A DNA stretch of 64,000 nucleotides from Fratercula arctica (lineage: Eukaryota; Chordata; Aves; Charadriiformes; Alcidae), in NCBI GenBank assembly GCA_947846985.1, contig CANTUZ010000001.1, positions 150,380,447-150,444,446 on the forward strand. The letters run 5' to 3'. Below, piece after piece: positions 60,858 to 64,000 of the stretch; the stretch's first letter is position 1; every line of letters begins with the position of its first letter. Under the pieces are notes generated by a model that was given only the letters and a program-made list of their open reading frames with translations, was not told the origin of the DNA and searched no databases. The position numbers and the translations under genes are program-made.

Positions 60858-62865
60858 AGCCTCAAGCCTTTTTACATGGTCTAAGAAAGACAGTTTTGAG
60901 ATTCCTGGGTCTAGCAAAGCCTTGACCTCTTTCCTTTTGTGCAAGCTGTAAAGTCCACTTTTCATGCCTGGCATCTATGGACAGCTCGTTTGAAGATTTT
61001 GAGGGGCTTTTTGTAACTTTTTAGTGACAAGAGCAGTCTGTTGACATGGATGTTTTGGAAATAATACTGATTTACTCCCAAGTGTTTGTAAGTAGTTCGA
61101 CTTCATTGCATGGAACTCGGTCTGTTTTTGCTGAACTTCAGTATTTTAAAGGCACCAGGATTTGTTTTAATATTTAAGATGAAAGAGATAAAAGGAATGC
61201 TATTTCTTACTGTGGCACCCATCACAGACAGCTTATGTCACATGCACCGTTTGTTTATCGGTCAGGGGACACTCAGGCATGCCCATTACAATTACTGAAT
61301 TCCCTTTTCCAAGTACAAATCACTGTTTATTCATGGTGAGACGCACTTACACAGTCTGAATTTCCAGCATGCCGGGCTGTGTGAATAGTGTGCTGATTTC
61401 TTTTAGGAAAAAGAAAATGGCTGTTAAAACTAAGCTACAGGTCAGTCAGCAGTGATTACTCTGCAGGGACACATGCTGCATCAGTAGACAGTGAATACCT
61501 GCAAAACCACCTGAGTCCTGTTAAACTTTCACTCCTGTTCACGCAGACTGGTTAGCCTTTTTTCTCTTACTTATTCCATAATAATTTAGGAACACTGAGA
61601 GCCTGTAGAGGATGTCAGTTTTCAATCAACTAAAGTTGAACTAAAGCACACAGAGCTAGCATTTTCATTATGAATTTTCAGGCTCTCCCAAAGCCCAGCA
61701 AGCTTAGTGTTTGATGAAAAAACAACTATGATGACTATTATTAATATGATTAAGTCTTATGATGATGGCACCCAAGATCCCCAGTCAGTATTGAAGCATC
61801 TTCTTCCCCTCTCTGCATCCCACTGAGGATACATAAAATAGCTCAGAAATGATGCCTGACAAAAAGGACTTACTGCCTATGCAATGTCTGTCTCTTCTCC
61901 AACCTGCTTCCTTGCCACCTTGCTATTCAGCATGCTGTGCAATATACTATTACTTCCTCTTGTCACTTCTCACATTATTCATCTATGAATATATTTTCTT
62001 CACCAGTTTATTTTCTCTCTTATCCCATTTTTGTATCCCTATTTCAGGGTCCTACATCCATTTCATGCTCAGCTGCACCACTCTTTTTCCATTCTTCCCT
62101 AGTCCCTTTCTTTGCTCATCTAACTCTTGGGGGCACTTCTGTCTTTCATGTTTCTTTCTTTTGTACTTTCTGTGCCATGTGCATTGGGCCAGATTGCCAA
62201 GGCAATGTTCAGACCAGCCAGAAATTCCAGTTGCCTACATAGCCTTTCTCATGCTGTGCCTGTATAAAAAGATGGGACTAAGAAGGTATGGTACCAGGAA
62301 ATCAAGAAGAGCAATGATCCAGTCTGATCCTCATGCCAATTTTCTGCTCTATGGTCACTTCATTTTCCTCATCTGCACCATCCTCTTATCCCCTGTGAGT
62401 AATTTACAACACACTGATTATCTTTTCATCTAGGATCAGAGTGACTGAAAGCAGGTAAATTCTTATTCTATAAAATTTTACACCATATTCAGAATTAGTG
62501 TAGCTAATATTTCTCTAATGGTATGCTTTATAGTCAACTGGAGGAGTACTATACTTATATAGACAACTGTGATACAAGAACAGAAGTGGCAGATGTCCAG
62601 TCCCCAACTGCTGGAAAAGCCCTGCTCCTCCCTGCCATCAGCTGTCCCACTGCCCCTAGAACTCTTGCCCCTTCTACGGTCATGCGGTCTGTTGACTCCA
62701 CCTCAACCATTTTGTAAAACATTCTCCCCAACATGTTTACAGGTTGTTCTGTGACTCATAAGTTGCCCCATCCAATTTACCCAAAAGTACCTCAAAGAGG
62801 AAGCCCCTTCCCATTTCAGACAGAGGGCCACCTTTTTGTTTCAGCTACCATGTGTGAAGTAGATT
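60858..62865. other. unique non-coding DNA, pyrimidine-rich in part
   Basis: No gene is recognised. From about 61860 to 62230 the plus strand is rich in C and T, which removes stop codons and leaves a 194-codon frame (61849-62433). Its product is a hydrophobic Phe/Leu/Cys/Ser-rich string with no domain, so it is judged a composition artefact. Confidence 0.5.
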
Positions 62866-63206
62866 ACAGGATCACAGGGTGGTTGAGGTTGGTCATCCTG
62901 TCCAAACCCCCTGCTCAAGCAGGGCCACCTAGAGCCGGTTGCCCAGGCCCATGGCCTGACAGCTTTTGAATATTTCCAAGGATGGAGACTTCACAACCTC
63001 TCTGGGCAACGTTTGCCAGTGCTCAGTCACCCACACAGTAAAAAAAGTGTTTCCCAATGCTTAGCAGCAACCTCCTGTGTTTCAGTTTGTGAAAAGAGCC
63101 TGGCTGCATCTTTACACTCTTCCTTGAGATACCTATAAACATTGATGAAATCCCACCTGAGCCTTCTCTTCTCCGAGCTAAACAGTCCTAGCGCTGTCAT
63201 CCTTTC
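62866..63206 (-). mobile_element. CR1 LINE, 3' end, joined to a second CR1
   Basis: Read right to left, this is a CR1 3' part ending at 62866 in a decayed ATCCTGT tail. On the plus strand it shows GCTCAAGCAGGGCCACCTAG, AGCCGGTTGCCCAGGCCCAT, TCCAAGGATGGAGACTTCAC and CAACCTCTCTGGGCAACG, all standard CR1. About 35-40 bases of the usual sequence seem deleted after CAGTTTGTG (about 63092). It stops at CCTTTC (63206), exactly where the next CR1 tail begins. This is a different subfamily from its neighbour, with a GAGGTTGG rather than CCCTGCC-type UTR. Confidence 0.9.
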
Positions 63207-63599
63207 ATAGAATCATAGAATGGTTTGGGTTGGAAAGGACCTTACAGATCATCTAGTTCCAACCCCCCTGCCATGGGCAGGGACACCTCCCACTAGACCA
63301 GGCTGCTCAAAGCCCCATCCAGCCTGGCCTTGAACACCTCCAGGGGTGGGGCATCCACAGTTTCCCTGGGCAACCTGTTCCAGTGCCTCACCACCCCCAC
63401 AGTAAAGAATTTCTTCCTAACATCTAATCTAAAATTACGCTTTTTCAGTTTAAAATCATTACGCCTCATCCTGTCGCTCCATTCCCTGATAAAGAGTCCC
63501 TTCCCATCTTTCCTGTAGGCCCACTTTAGGTACCAGAATTCTGCTAGAAGGTCTTCTTGGAGCCTTGTCTTGTCCAGGCTGAGCAACCCCAACTCTCTA
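63207..63599 (-). mobile_element. CR1 LINE, 5'-truncated 3' end
   Basis: Read right to left, it starts in the GLLSLDKTRLQEDLL segment and runs through YLKWAYRKDGKGLF and [20 protein letters not shown] to the stop after LSSLV. The 3' UTR holds a CCCTGCCATGGGCAGGGA palindrome, and the tail is two ATTCTATG units (complement at 63207-63222). The frame is open for 99 codons, so the copy is fairly young. It belongs to the same subfamily as the copy at 6546. The 5' limit lies in the 20-base duplication at 63585-63624. Confidence 0.93.
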
Positions 63600-63624
63600 C
63601 CCCCAACCCCAAGCCTCTACCCCC
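63585..63624. repeat. 20-base imperfect tandem duplication at the CR1 5' edge
   Basis: AACCCCAACTCTCTACCCCC (63585-63604) and AACCCCAAGCCTCTACCCCC (63605-63624) match at 18 of 20 bases. The first unit overlaps the end of CR1 homology, so the duplication spans the element boundary. Confidence 0.8.
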
Positions 63625-64000
63625 ACTACCCGGGACCTTACTTAGAAGTAAGAATCCACTGAGGAGTGTGCTGGTTTTGGATGCATCTCATTATACCCTT
63701 CAGGTACAATTAAACTCTCTGTCCTGTCCCACTTCTGTGAGTGTCAGTCATCAGGATTTAGCCACTGTCTCTGTTTCAGATCTGGTCGTTCTGAGAAATT
63801 ACAGGTAGATGGGTGATAGGATCTTGATGATCTGCTACTGCAGGTGTCAGCAGCACAAGCCATTTTTATGCCTTGCTGGGATTTTGCATCCAGGTGTTCA
63901 CATTCACTCTCCATTCATATTAATATATACATTATTTTTACAATTTTCCTAAAAGATTCCTGGGTTTCTGTTGTCTAATACAAAATAGGCACTTTGGTAT
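63625..64000. other. unique non-coding DNA at the window end
   Basis: No gene or repeat recognised. The first CR1 (62866-63206) does not resume here, so its 5' remainder is absent. Confidence 0.55.

Noticed and set aside
61849..62433. Longest open frame, 194 codons, plus strand
   Set aside because: It lies in pyrimidine-rich DNA that lacks stop codons by composition. The product is a hydrophobic Phe/Leu/Ser/Cys string without a domain or signal logic, and no splice or promoter context is seen.
63330..63518. Plus-strand frame across the CR1 at 63207-63599 (and similar shadows at 6564-6752, 52770-53049, 56847-57227)
   Set aside because: These are antisense readings of CR1 ORF2 and have no independent meaning.
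1..64000. CRISPR arrays, operons, tRNA or rRNA genes, phage or plasmid functions
   Set aside because: No regularly spaced repeats, no tRNA cloverleaf beyond the decayed SINE head, no rRNA-like sequence and no prokaryotic gene packing. The DNA is vertebrate in character.

Overview
The window looks like a piece of a bird nuclear chromosome. The evidence is seven stretches of CR1 LINE sequence, most ending in the short ATTCTRTG-type tail typical of avian CR1, and one solo LTR of the avian ERVL type (ends TG...CA, 5-bp target duplication). It is AT-rich and CpG-poor overall, with many A/T homopolymer runs and microsatellites. I see no bacterial-type gene organisation and no protein-coding exon that I recognise. 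Nearly every open reading frame is short, without a recognisable domain, or lies inside a repeat. This is best read as a gene desert or a very long intron.

Layout. 1-6545: unique AT-rich DNA with one GC-rich block (541-1060). 6546-6876: 3' end of a CR1, plus strand. 6877-24116: about 17 kb of nearly repeat-free AT-rich DNA with a nuclear-receptor direct repeat (18053), a 139-bp polypyrimidine tract (21963-22101), two adjoining hairpins (22754-22799), a CA repeat and an A12-G16 purine run. 24117-24440: solo LTR, minus strand, flanked by perfect 5-bp duplications. 24441-39183: unique DNA with AT-rich blocks, an old CR1 tail (28545-28649), an ancient MIR-like SINE (34658-34800) and small GC-rich patches near 36.4 and 38.1 kb. 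39184-39648: internal CR1 reverse-transcriptase piece. 39649-52572: unique DNA with long homopolymers. 52573-53100: CR1 3' end, plus strand. 53930-55010: a richer block of unknown, possibly decayed coding, origin. 56437-58775: the longest CR1 (about 2.3 kb, minus strand, endonuclease end to 3' tail). 60715-60857: second MIR-like SINE, minus strand. 62866-63599: two CR1 tails joined head to tail, minus strand.

How it works together: nothing here forms an operon or pathway. The transposon pieces are fossils. The most complete CR1 has lost its catalytic FADD motif. Any present function would be cis-regulatory; motif candidates (AGGTCA direct repeat, X-box, CTCF-like core, CRE) are listed with their likely chance rates. 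I found no convincing new biological system.
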